From Streptomyces sp. CC228A (GTDB lineage: Bacteria; Actinomycetota; Actinomycetes; Streptomycetales; Streptomycetaceae): a stretch of DNA of 64,000 nucleotides. The stretch lies in the NCBI RefSeq assembly GCF_021390935.1, contig NZ_JAJPUI010000008.1:248001-312000 (forward strand), in the 5' to 3' direction. The translations under genes and the position numbers were made by a program. Shown piece after piece: positions 18,094-25,980 of the stretch. Position 1 is the first letter of the stretch, and each line of letters begins with the position of its first letter. Below the pieces are notes generated by a model that saw only the letters and a program-made list of their open reading frames with translations, did no database searches and was not told the origin of the DNA.

Positions 18094-19395
18094 GTGCCGG
18101 TACAGCCGACGGCCCCGGGCGGGCCGCTGTCCGTGGCGGTGCTCATCGAGCTGGTCAGGACGCCCCTGGCCGGCGGGCAGGTCAAGTGCTGGGAGCACTT
18201 CGCCGACGCCGCGGCCGGCACCGACCCGGACCGGCTGGGCGTCGACCTGACCCTGTATGTCCTCGGCGACCGGCCCCGCGTCGAGGAGCTGTCGCGCGCC
18301 GTGCGGTTCGTCGCGCTGCGCCCCGTCCTCAGTACCGCACCCCTCAACCGGGGCGACGGGGACGTGTCCGACCTCGCGCCCCACCACCCGGCGCTCGCCC
18401 GGCTGCTGCCCCGCCACGACGTGTGGCACGTGACCCACACCCTCGCCTTCGCGTCGACGGCCGCCCGGCTCCGCCGCCGCGAGCGCCGCGCCGGACGGCC
18501 CCGCCCCACCGGCCTGGTCGGCTCCGTGCACACCGACATGCCGGCGCTCACCGAGGCGTACGTCCGGCGCATGCTGGGCGCCCGCCTGGACCGGCACCCC
18601 GCCCTGCGCGCCCTCGACCCGGCCGCCCGCTGCGCCGCCCTCATGCGGCGCCGCCGCGACCGCGTCCTCGCCGCCTGCGACCACGTGCTGGTGGCGACAC
18701 CGTCCCAGGAGCCCGAGATGGCCGCGCTCGTCGGCGGGGAGCGGGTCAGCAGGCTCGGCAGGGGACTGGACCTCGGCCTCTTCCGGCCGGACCCGGACGC
18801 GCGTGCCGAACTGGCTGCCCTCGGCGTGCCGCCGGGCCCGACCGCCGTCGTGTTCGCCGGACGCGTCGACGCCTCGAAGAACGTGCTGCTGCTCGCCGCC
18901 GCCGTCCGGCGGCTGCGTGCGCGGGGCGGCGACGCGCACCTCGTGGTCGCCGGCGCCGGCCCCGACACGGAGCGGATCGCCGCGCTCCTCGGTCCTGGCG
19001 CCACCCTCCTGGGCGCCCTGCCGCAGGAGCGGCTGGCACGGGTCCTCGCCGGCGGGGACATCTTCGCGCTGCCGTCCCGGACGGAGACCATCGGCAACGT
19101 CGTCGGCGAGGCCATGGCCTGCGGCCTGCCCGTCGTCCTGCCGGCCGGCACCCCGACCAACCACTGGCTGGCCGAGCCGGGCGGCGACGGCCTGCTGGTG
19201 CCCGACGACACGGAGGAGGCGTGGGCCGCCGCGCTGGGCCTGCTCGTGGACCGCCCGGACCTGCGCGCCGCCATGGGGGAGCGGGCCGCCGCGACCGTAC
19301 GGGCCCGCCACCGCACCTGGGGCCGGGTGCTGACCGACGACCTGCTGCCGGTGTGGCGCGGCGCCGCCGCCCGCACGCCGGTGACCGGAGGCTGA
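18094..19395 (+). CDS. Glycosyltransferase, GT4-like
   Basis: 433 residues from GTG 18094 with GAGGAGGG just upstream. An N-terminal Rossmann half includes LVGSVHTDMPALTEAYVRRM. The C-terminal half has VVFAGRVDASKNVLLL, VVAGAGPDTERIAALL and the nucleotide-sugar/phosphate loop GNVVGEAMACGLPVVLPAGTPTNHW, typical of retaining GT4 enzymes. Donor and acceptor are not evident. Cytoplasmic, no membrane segment. A DMT-type transporter starts 4 bases after its stop, so the two are likely cotranscribed. Confidence 0.88.
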   Translation: MPVQPTAPGGPLSVAVLIELVRTPLAGGQVKCWEHFADAAAGTDPDRLGVDLTLYVLGDRPRVEELSRAVRFVALRPVLSTAPLNRGDGDVSDLAPHHPALARLLPRHDVWHVTHTLAFASTAARLRRRERRAGRPRPTGLVGSVHTDMPALTEAYVRRMLGARLDRHPALRALDPAARCAALMRRRRDRVLAACDHVLVATPSQEPEMAALVGGERVSRLGRGLDLGLFRPDPDARAELAALGVPPGPTAVVFAGRVDASKNVLLLAAAVRRLRARGGDAHLVVAGAGPDTERIAALLGPGATLLGALPQERLARVLAGGDIFALPSRTETIGNVVGEAMACGLPVVLPAGTPTNHWLAEPGGDGLLVPDDTEEAWAAALGLLVDRPDLRAAMGERAAATVRARHRTWGRVLTDDLLPVWRGAAARTPVTGG

Positions 19396-19399
19396 CCGC

Positions 19400-20251
19400 G
19401 TGGTGGTCGCCGTCGTCGCCGCGCTGGCCGCCGGGGCTGCCTTCGCCGTGGCCGGCGTGCTGCAGCAGCGCGCCGCCGCCCGCCGGCCCGACGGCGACAC
19501 GCTGTCCCTCCGGCTGGTCCGCGCGCTCGCCCGCGACCGGATGTGGCTCACCGGCATCGGCCTGGCCGTCGTGGCCTACGCCTTCCAGTCCGTCGCGCTC
19601 GCCTTCGGCCCGCTCAGCCTCGTGCAGCCGCTCATCATCAGCGAGTTGCTGTTCGCGATCCCGCTGTCCGCGCGGCTGCGGCACCGGTCCCTGGGGGCCC
19701 GGGAATGGGCGGGCACCCTGGCGGTGACCGCGGGCCTGACCACCGCGCTCGCGGCGGCCAGGCCCGGCGCGGGCGACCCCGCGGTGCCGCTGAGGTCCTG
19801 GCTGCTCGTCCTCGCGGCCGTCGGCGGGCTCGTCGCCCTGACCCTGGCCCTCGGCCGCCGTACCGCCGGAGCGCCGAAGGCGTCGCTGCTCGGGCTCGCG
19901 GGCGGCCTGGTGATGGGCACCCAGTCCGTGCTGCTGGACGCGACCGTCGAACGGCTGGGCGACGGACTCGGCGCGGTGCTGTCCTCGTGGCAGACGTACG
20001 TCCTGGTGGCGGCGAGCGTGGCCGGACTCGTACTGATCCAGAGCGCCTTCCAGGCGGGCCCGCTGGCGGCGAGCATGCCGGTGATCGACGCGACGGAACC
20101 GGCCGTCGCCGTCACGGTCGGCGTCGCCGTCTTCGGTGAGACCGTCCGCACCGGGACGCTCTCCCTCGCCTTGGCGGCCGTCGGCGTGGCCGTCCTGCTC
20201 GCGGGCATCGTGCTGCTGGACACCTCGCCCCTCTTCCGCCGGCTCGACTGA
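19400..20251 (+). CDS. DMT superfamily transporter (NIPA/EamA-like)
   Basis: 283 residues from GTG 19400, with GGAGG 10 bases upstream. Nine or ten hydrophobic segments in two inverted halves; AFGPLSLVQPLIISELLFAIPLSAR and QSAFQAGPLAASMPVIDATEPAVAV are the repeated loops seen in the DMT proteins often annotated as magnesium-transporter-like in actinobacteria. Substrate unknown. Coupled to the upstream glycosyltransferase. The stop lies within a perfect 18-bp palindrome. Confidence 0.85.
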   Translation: MVVAVVAALAAGAAFAVAGVLQQRAAARRPDGDTLSLRLVRALARDRMWLTGIGLAVVAYAFQSVALAFGPLSLVQPLIISELLFAIPLSARLRHRSLGAREWAGTLAVTAGLTTALAAARPGAGDPAVPLRSWLLVLAAVGGLVALTLALGRRTAGAPKASLLGLAGGLVMGTQSVLLDATVERLGDGLGAVLSSWQTYVLVAASVAGLVLIQSAFQAGPLAASMPVIDATEPAVAVTVGVAVFGETVRTGTLSLALAAVGVAVLLAGIVLLDTSPLFRRLD

Positions 20252-20266
20252 CCCGCCGGCGGGTCA
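20249..20266. terminator. Perfect 18-bp palindrome at the end of the DMT gene
   Basis: TGACCCGCCGGCGGGTCA is fully self-complementary and includes the TGA stop. It lies between genes converging from both strands, so a bidirectional terminator is likely, although there is no U-tract. Confidence 0.5.
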
Positions 20267-20393
20267 CCGGTGCCGGCCGCCCGCCGGCCGCGCGGGGCCG
20301 CGTCCGGTACGGCCGGACCCGCCCGCCCCGCGCCGATCCGCCGTGCCCGCGGCACAGGGCGGCTCGCCGGGCCGGGCGGCCGAGGATCCGCGC

Positions 20394-21230
20394 TCAGGAC
20401 CGGCGGCCCCGGCGGCCGGTTCCCTTGGGGCCCCCGGAGCCCTTGCGCGCGCTGCCGCGACCGGCCTGTCCGCCGGAGCTGCCGCGCCGCTGCGCGCCGC
20501 CCTGGGACCGGGTGCCGCCTGCGGCCCGGCCGGCGCCCCCGCTGCCGGGGGACCGCTGCCCGGGCGACCGGTCCCCGGACCGGTCGCCGCCGGGCTTGCC
20601 GCCCGCGGCCTCGGCGGCCCTGCGGCCGCGGGTGCTGTTGACCGTCCGCCCCCGCACGATCCCGATGAAGTCGTCCACCAGGTCCGTGGTCCTCGCCTCC
20701 GGCCACGACAGGGCGACCTGCGACTGCGGCACCCCCGTGACCGGCCGGTAGGTGAGGTCGCGGCGGTGGTGCAGGCGGGCCAGCGACATCGGGACGACCA
20801 GGACGCCCACCCCGGCCGCCACCAGCTCCACGGCGTCGGCCGTCGTCGCGGGCCGCTCGAAGGCGGGCCGGCCGGGCGGCCGCTCCCAGTCCAGGGTGTC
20901 GTCGAGGGGATGGAAGACGATCTCGTCGGCCAGGTCCTGTGCGCCGACCTCGTCGGCCGCCGTGAAGACGTGGTCCTTGGGCACGACCACCACGGTCGTC
21001 TCCGTGTAGAGGGGGATCGCGCTCAGCACGGTGCGGTCCACCGGCAGCCGCACGAGGCCCGCGTCGCACGCGTGGTCCCGCAGCACGCCGACCGCGTCGG
21101 CCGCGGGCACCGGCACCAGTTCCAGCGGGACGCCGGGCAGCCGCTCCTGCCAGATCCGCACCCACTTCGCGGGCATCACACCCGGGACGTACGCGAGCCT
21201 GAACGAGGGGGGAGCATCCGTGCCTGTCAC
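20394..21230 (-). CDS. LysR-type effector-binding domain protein lacking the HTH domain
   Basis: 278 residues. From residue ~8 it resembles the periplasmic-binding-like effector domain of LysR regulators (FRLAYVPGVMPAKWVRIWQERLPG, CDAGLVRLPV, ELVAAGVGVLVVPMSLARLH), but there is no N-terminal winged-helix domain. The C-terminal ~85 residues are a basic Gly/Ser/Arg-rich tail that could bind nucleic acid non-specifically. It is transcribed divergently from a DUF5997 gene 72 bases away. Pairing of these two families is, to my knowledge, common in Streptomyces. Ligand unknown; it may act with the DUF5997 protein as a two-piece regulator (inference). Confidence 0.8.
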   Translation of the reverse strand: MTGTDAPPSFRLAYVPGVMPAKWVRIWQERLPGVPLELVPVPAADAVGVLRDHACDAGLVRLPVDRTVLSAIPLYTETTVVVVPKDHVFTAADEVGAQDLADEIVFHPLDDTLDWERPPGRPAFERPATTADAVELVAAGVGVLVVPMSLARLHHRRDLTYRPVTGVPQSQVALSWPEARTTDLVDDFIGIVRGRTVNSTRGRRAAEAAGGKPGGDRSGDRSPGQRSPGSGGAGRAAGGTRSQGGAQRRGSSGGQAGRGSARKGSGGPKGTGRRGRRS

Positions 21231-21302
21231 CGGGCCAGGTTACCCGGCGCCCGGTCACCGGGCGTGGTCGGAGCCCGTGCGAATGCTCGATATCCTGGAC
21301 GT

Positions 21303-21692
21303 ATGACGTCGCACCGAACCTCCCAGACCATGAAGCCCGCGACCGCGGCCAAGAAGCTGGGGGTCTACCTTGAGGCCACCCCCGACGAGTTCCGTGAGGG
21401 TGCCGTCTCCCGCGACGAGCTGAACGCCCTGCAGGCGGACCCGCCGGAGTGGCTCCGGGAGCTGCGCCGCAACGGCCCGCACCCGCGTCCGGTGGTCGCC
21501 GCACGGCTCGGTGTGTCCATCTCGGGCCTCGCACGCGGCGGGATCACCGAGCCGCTCACGACGGCGCAGATCGAGGCCCTCCGCGAGGAGGAGCCGGAGT
21601 GGCTGCAGCGCGAGCGGGCCGTCCAGGCGGAGGCCCGCAAGGAGAGCGCCCGCATCAAGGAGAAGCGCGCCGCCGAAGCCGCCGGCGCCTGA
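21303..21692 (+). CDS. DUF5997 family protein
   Basis: 129 residues from ATG 21303. The N-terminal motif KPATAAKKLGVYLEATPDEF and the segment RPVVAARLGVSISGLARGGI look like helix-turn-helix-type helices, followed by a charged C-terminal helix (EARKESARIKEKRAAEAAG). Matches the actinobacterial DUF5997 family as I remember it. Divergent from the HTH-less LysR-like gene. The possibility that this supplies the DNA-binding half is inference from the HTH-like pattern and the neighbour. Confidence 0.8.
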   Translation: MTSHRTSQTMKPATAAKKLGVYLEATPDEFREGAVSRDELNALQADPPEWLRELRRNGPHPRPVVAARLGVSISGLARGGITEPLTTAQIEALREEEPEWLQRERAVQAEARKESARIKEKRAAEAAGA

Positions 21693-21784
21693 CCCGAGGG
21701 ACCGCCGTGCGGCCCCGGCCCGCACCACCGGGGCGGCGGGGCCGGCGGGTGGCCGCACGGCGGGGTTCCTGATCCCTCCGGACG

Positions 21785-22459
21785 TCAGCCGGAGACGGTG
21801 ATCTGCTGGGCCGGGTCGGTCGTGTCGGTCACGACGTACGTCGCGGTGAACGACGAGCTCGTCGCGCTCGTCGGGCAGCCGAAGCCGCCCACGACCTTGA
21901 TGGGCACCGAGGCGCCCGTGAACGCCAGCTTGGACGGCGCGCCGTTCGTCCAGGTGCCGCTGGTGTCCGCGGGCCCGTTCGGTGCGGCGGTGACCGTGCA
22001 GCTCGCGAGCCCGGACGTCTTGACGACCAGTCCGCCGGTCGGCACGGTGAACGACGCCACGATCGGGGACCCGTACTGCATCGACACGGTCCACGAGCCG
22101 CTCGTGGTGACCGTGGCGCTCACGCCCGGCATGCTCGTGGTGCAGGAGCTGAAGGTCGGCGGGGTGAGGGCGCTGACGACCGGCCCGGCCGGGTTGTGGT
22201 TGGCGGGGGCGGCCGGGACGGTACCGCTGGACGTGGAGACCGAGCAGGTGACGGTCACGGAACCGGACTTGAGGGTGGCCTTGCCCGACAGCGTGGCGGC
22301 GAAGCCGTGACCGGCGGGGGTGACCGTGGTGGCGCCCGCCGCGGCGGAGCCGGGCTGCGCCACCGCGGGGGTGGTGCCGGTGAGCGCCAGGGCGCCGGCC
22401 GCGGCCAGGCCGGTCAGTAAGGCGACGGACTTGCGGGGGGACGGGGTACGGGGTGCCAT
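21785..22459 (-). CDS. Secreted protein of unknown function (Ser/Thr-rich beta protein)
   Basis: 224 residues from ATG 22459, preferred to an upstream in-frame start because GGAG lies 8 bases before it. A signal peptide (SPRKSVALLTGLAAAGALALTGTTPAVAQ) is followed by a Thr/Ser/Gly-rich mature part with four or more cysteines (VTCSV, FSSCTT, ASCTV, GFGCPT), suggesting an extracellular beta-sandwich stabilised by disulphides. It lies downstream of the DUF6230/DUF6114 genes on the same strand but behind a strong hairpin, so it probably has its own promoter. Function unknown. Confidence 0.8.
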   Translation of the reverse strand: MAPRTPSPRKSVALLTGLAAAGALALTGTTPAVAQPGSAAAGATTVTPAGHGFAATLSGKATLKSGSVTVTCSVSTSSGTVPAAPANHNPAGPVVSALTPPTFSSCTTSMPGVSATVTTSGSWTVSMQYGSPIVASFTVPTGGLVVKTSGLASCTVTAAPNGPADTSGTWTNGAPSKLAFTGASVPIKVVGGFGCPTSATSSSFTATYVVTDTTDPAQQITVSG

Positions 22460-22538
22460 GTGGGGTTCTCCTTCGGGGATGGTGTGGCCGATCGCCACGG
22501 AACTCGGTGTGGGGGGCCCGAAAGGTGCTGCGGTACGA

Positions 22539-22557
22539 CCGGGCGGGGACCGCCCGG
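22539..22557 (-). terminator. Stem-loop after the DUF6114 gene
   Basis: CCGGGCGG-GGA-CCGCCCGG has a perfect 8-bp GC stem with a 3-base loop, 30 bases past the DUF6114 stop and upstream of the next gene start. No U-tract, as is common in high-GC actinobacteria. Confidence 0.6.
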
Positions 22558-22586
22558 AAGCAGGAGTGGAGCGGGCGGGGCGGCGG

Positions 22587-23039
22587 TCAGCCCTTCCTGG
22601 CGGCGACCGGCTGCCAGGCGAACATCATGGCGCCGCCCGCGATGCCGAGGAGCGTGCCGACCAGGAAGCCGCCCAGGTTCGACATGACGAGCGCGGCGGC
22701 GGCCAGCAGGGTGGTCACCAGGCCGGCCATGGAGCGGTACTGGGGGGCGGCCCACGCCGAGCCGCCTAGCATGATCATGACAATCCCGAGCAGGACGGAA
22801 GGGACGCCCGCGATGCCCTGATGGAGCATTATTTCGACGGGTGCGAGCGGGATGGCGCAGATCTCCGCGCCGGCCAGGATCGTCACGAGACCGCCCCAGA
22901 AGGGCCTGCTCCGCCGCCAGCGCCGCCACGCCCGGCGGGCGCGGCCGGCGCGGCCGTTCCGGTCGGAGCCCGCAGGCGCGCCGGGGGGCGGGTCGGGGCG
23001 TGCCGGGGGTGCGGCGCCCTCCGTCACCGGGGCCGCCAT
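22587..23039 (-). CDS. DUF6114 membrane protein
   Basis: 150 residues. ATG 23039 follows the DUF6230 stop after one base, so the pair is cotranscribed and probably coupled. A Pro/Arg-rich cytoplasmic lead of ~45 residues is followed by four hydrophobic segments (GGLVTILAGAEICAIPLAP, GVPSVLLGIVMIMLG, MAGLVTTLLAAAALVMSNL, GFLVGTLLGIAGGAMMFAW). Matches the Streptomyces DUF6114 family that accompanies DUF6230 proteins. Function not known; co-occurrence suggests it anchors or exports the DUF6230 partner (inference). Confidence 0.85.
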   Translation of the reverse strand: MAAPVTEGAAPPARPDPPPGAPAGSDRNGRAGRARRAWRRWRRSRPFWGGLVTILAGAEICAIPLAPVEIMLHQGIAGVPSVLLGIVMIMLGGSAWAAPQYRSMAGLVTTLLAAAALVMSNLGGFLVGTLLGIAGGAMMFAWQPVAARKG

Positions 23040-23040
23040 G

Positions 23041-23673
23041 TCAGAAGCATTCCTTCTTGCCCTTGGTGATCTTCATGTTCAGGCCGGACAGCTTGAACGT
23101 GCCGGCGTTGGTGGCCCACGCGGTCTGTTCCAGGTCGCTGATCCGCACGGTGTCGGCCTGCTGGCCGAACAGGTCCTGCATGCCCTGCGCGCCGTCGGGA
23201 CCCTTGTCCATCGTGGAGGCGTCCCGGCCGATCTCGATGTTCGTGAAGTCCGCGCTGCCGGAGAGCTGGGTGGCGTCCACGAAGAGGTCCGTGGCCACGA
23301 CCGGCGACTTCTTGCCCGCGGTGAGGTTGAGCGAGATGTCGCCGACGATCGGCAGGGAGGTGACGACGGACTGGCACAGGTTGGCCAGTTCGGCGTGGCG
23401 GATCGCGGTGACGGCGACGGGCAGCAGCTCCTCGCGGGCGTTGGTGTCGAAGCTGCCGTACTGGACGAACCCCTGACCGGTGAGGCTGTCCGCCGACACC
23501 TTGAACTGCTGCCCCGAGACGGCGAAGGAGGCCGCGAGCGCGCCGCTCGACAGCGCGACGCCCAGGGCGGCGGTCAGGCCCACGGCCGGCACGGTCAGGG
23601 CGGCGAACCGCCTCCACCGGATACGGCCGACGACCTCGTCGTGCTCGGGCTCCGCGTCGGTTCTCTTTAACAT
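23041..23673 (-). CDS. DUF6230 family secreted/anchored protein
   Basis: 210 residues from ATG 23673. Cytoplasmic lead, one N-terminal hydrophobic segment (FAALTVPAVGLTAALGVALSSGALAASFAVSG) and an extracellular domain with two cysteines (ANLCQS and the C-terminal KKECF). Matches the DUF6230 family; some members are labelled cholesterol esterase in databases, but no Ser-hydrolase motif is seen here. The first gene of a two-gene operon with DUF6114. A TTGCCA-17-TACATT promoter overlapped by a palindrome lies 160-190 bases upstream. Confidence 0.85.
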   Translation of the reverse strand: MLKRTDAEPEHDEVVGRIRWRRFAALTVPAVGLTAALGVALSSGALAASFAVSGQQFKVSADSLTGQGFVQYGSFDTNAREELLPVAVTAIRHAELANLCQSVVTSLPIVGDISLNLTAGKKSPVVATDLFVDATQLSGSADFTNIEIGRDASTMDKGPDGAQGMQDLFGQQADTVRISDLEQTAWATNAGTFKLSGLNMKITKGKKECF

Positions 23674-23831
23674 GACATATCCCTCTCTCGGCGGCCGGCG
23701 CCGGGGACGGGGGAAAGAGTGGGGTGTGCTGTGCGGGACGGCCGTGCGGGCGGGGGAGTGCCGCCCGGCGGCCGCGCGTCGGGCGCGCCGTGGGGCGTGC
23801 GGCCGTACTCGCCGGTGTTACCGACGGGTTG

Positions 23832-23860
23832 AATGTAAGAGTGCCAGTGGCCATTGGCAA
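23832..23860 (-). promoter_or_regulatory. Promoter with overlapping imperfect palindrome upstream of DUF6230-DUF6114
   Basis: On the minus strand TTGCCA (23860-23855), 17-bp spacer, TACATT (23837-23832) form a sigma-70-like promoter. TGCCAGTGGCCATTGGCA (23842-23859 on the plus strand) is palindromic apart from one mismatched pair and covers the -35 and half the spacer, as expected of a repressor operator. The neighbouring MerR regulator is one candidate, although its family normally uses 19-20-bp spacers. Confidence 0.55.
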
Positions 23861-23885
23861 GGTCGGTGGAGGGGCGCTTTTCGGT

Positions 23886-24623
23886 CTACCCGTCGCCCCG
23901 CCCCTCCGCCCTCTTCAGCCACACCCCCAGCTCCGCCTCCACCCGCTCCGCCATGGCCCGCGCGAACTCGGAGGCGACCACCTCCCAGGCGACCGGGCGC
24001 AGCGCCGACACCGCGTCCACGATCCGCTGGACGTCGTGCGGCGTCAGCTCCTCCAGCTCCCGCCCGGCGACCACATGACGGCGGAACAGGCCGACGAACC
24101 GGTCTGCGACCGCCGCCGCCTGGCTCTGCACGAACGCCCCCGCGTCCAGGATGTCCGCCACCGGGACACCCTGGTCGACCAGCACTGCCGTCGCCTCCAG
24201 CAGACGGCGGCTGGCATGCGTCACCGTGTCGCCCTCCACCCGCAGATAGCCCAGCTCCTCGGCCCGCCGGGTGTCCTCCGCGGTCGCCGCGTGCCCGAAC
24301 CGGGCGACGAGCTCCGCCAGCGGCAACCGCACCGGCTCCTCCCGCACCCAGTCCCGGGTCATCACCCGCTCCAGGCCCAGCAGTCCGGCGATCCCGCTGC
24401 CCTGCTCCCAGGCGCGCAGCAGCTCCGCGATGCCGTTCACCGTGTAGCCGCGCCCCAGCAGGTCGTCGATCAGGCGCAGCCGGGTCAGGTGGTCCTCCGA
24501 GTACCACGCGATCCGCCCCTCCCGGACGGGGGGCGGCAGCAGCCCGCGCTCCTGGTAATACCGGAGGTTGCGCACCTTCACCCCCGCGGCCTGCGCCAAC
24601 TCCTCACGCCGGTACCGCTTCAC
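23886..24623 (-). CDS. MerR family transcriptional regulator
   Basis: 245 residues from GTG 24623, with GAGGGGG about 10 bases upstream; an in-frame ATG at 24680, close behind a TACACT -10-like element, would add 19 residues and be leaderless. The winged HTH begins at once: YRREELAQAAGVKVRNLRYYQERGLLPPP, then WYSEDHLTRLRLIDDLLGRGYTVNGIAELL. The long C-terminal part (~165 residues) with VARFGHAATAEDTRRAEELGYL and two further helical bundles is an uncharacterised effector region. Same strand as, and 212 bp upstream of, the DUF6230 operon, so a candidate regulator of it. Confidence 0.85.
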   Translation of the reverse strand: MKRYRREELAQAAGVKVRNLRYYQERGLLPPPVREGRIAWYSEDHLTRLRLIDDLLGRGYTVNGIAELLRAWEQGSGIAGLLGLERVMTRDWVREEPVRLPLAELVARFGHAATAEDTRRAEELGYLRVEGDTVTHASRRLLEATAVLVDQGVPVADILDAGAFVQSQAAAVADRFVGLFRRHVVAGRELEELTPHDVQRIVDAVSALRPVAWEVVASEFARAMAERVEAELGVWLKRAEGRGDG

Positions 24624-24680
24624 GCCGCCGCACGCCCCCTCGCCGGACTGCCCGCACCGCCCGCTGTCTCCCCCGCTCAT

Positions 24681-25284
24681 CCCGGCGAGTGTAGGCCGTG
24701 CCGCCCGGCCGATCGATCATCCGCCGCGGATCACCGGGGCACCGCCACACCCCACCGCCTCGGGCGCTGCTGCCTCGCGCCCGCCGCCCCATGCCCCGGC
24801 CACCCCCCGGCTGGTGCTGCTGGCCCTGCGGCCTCGGGGCCTGTCATCCCCCGGCAGGTGCTGCTGGCCCTGCGGCCTCGGGCTGTCGCCTCGGGGCCTG
24901 TCGCCCTCCGGCTGGTGCTGCTGCCTTCCGCTGCCTCGGGGGCTGCTGCCTCGTGCCCCTGCCACCCTCAAGTTCCCGCCCCCCGCCCCGTGCCACCGCA
25001 CCCAGCCCCTCGGGCCCGGGCGCTGTGGCGTCCGGCGGGCTGCTGACCGAAACCCGCGCTCGTAGCACTGCTGTCGGCGCGCCTCCGCCCAGGTGGCGCG
25101 ATCCTGGGGCCCGGTCGGGCCCCAGGATCCACCGCCGCCGCCACCCGGCAGACACGGCCCACCAATCCCCTGTGACTGCTTGGCAGTTCACCCAAGCGTC
25201 GCTCCGCGGCTCCCTCGGGCGGGGCGAGCCGCCTTACGATGCGGCAGCGGGGCGAGCACGCGCGCCGGGGACACGGGGGGCCGG
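24681..25284. other. Gene-free GC-rich region with degenerate tandem repeats
   Basis: No convincing gene on either strand. Three imperfect copies of a 44-57-bp unit starting CGGCTGGTGCTGCTG (24808, ~24852, ~24909) alternate with CTCGGGGCCTGTC-like words up to ~24960. The rest is low-complexity C-rich sequence. The right end presumably holds the promoter of the cupin remnant; none is obvious. Confidence 0.7.
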
Positions 25285-25689
25285 ATGTCCGGGACAGTGC
25301 GGGGTGCGACCATCGGCGCCACGGAGCGGCTGCTGCCGCCCGGAGTGCTGCTGTACCGGCTGCTGCCGGACGGCGGCATCGTCCTCGCCGACCGCGAAGG
25401 CAGCCGTGAACTCGCCCCGGAAGGACAGGACTTCCTCCGCTTCATCGACGAGGGCCAGTTCGCCCACTACCTGGTGGGGGACGCGGCGGCGTCCCCCGAG
25501 CGGCCCTCCAACGCCACCGTCAAACTCGGCGTCGTCGCGCCGCGCAGCGCGTTCACCCCGCACGCCCACGGCGGGGAGCACCACGTCCTCAGCCTCGGCC
25601 ACGCCGCCTGCGGTCTGTACGACACCGCACGCGGCCGCGTCGTCGACGTGCCGCTCACCCCCGGCATGCTCAGCGGTCGAAGACCGTGA
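25285..25689 (+). pseudogene. Cupin-domain protein, C-terminally truncated
   Basis: 134 residues from ATG 25285. The N-terminal ~130 residues look intact: LLPPGVLLYRLLPDGGIVLADR, then the first cupin strand motif FTPHAHGGEHHVLSLG with the His ligands, and GLYDTARGRVVDVPLTPGML. Cupins of this type should continue with the second metal-binding strand, but here the frame reaches a stop after LSGRRP and no continuation was seen in the other frames. It therefore lacks half of the barrel and is probably non-functional. The following ~290 bp contain no gene. Confidence 0.7.
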
Positions 25690-25904
25690 CGGTGCGGCGG
25701 GGCCGCGGCTGAGCCGAAGGCCGCCTGCCGTGTTGCCGGGTGCCTTGTGCGGGGGACGCAGGGCCGTGCGGCGGCCGCCGTCCGAGACGTCCGAGGCGGG
25801 CCAGGCCCTGCACACCAGGTGCTTTCCAGGACCGGGCACAAAGGCGGGTGGCGGGGCGTCACCGGCGCCACACCCGCACCCCGCCCTCCACTTGTGGAGA
25901 TAAG

Positions 25905-25952
25905 TTGTCCGGATGGCGGTCATCCGCTCTACTGCTGTACGACATGCGTACA
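25905..25952 (+). promoter_or_regulatory. Possible promoter and inverted-repeat operator upstream of the GH71 gene
   Basis: TTGTCC (25905-25910), 17 bases, TCTACT (25928-25933) is a plausible promoter. Just after it TGTACG-ACATG-CGTACA (25936-25952) is a perfect 6-bp inverted repeat with the GT...AC form favoured by GntR-type repressors. A ribosome site AGGGAGG precedes ATG 25981. Confidence 0.5.
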
Positions 25953-25980
25953 CAGGCGGGGGGCTGACAGGGAGGCGGAC

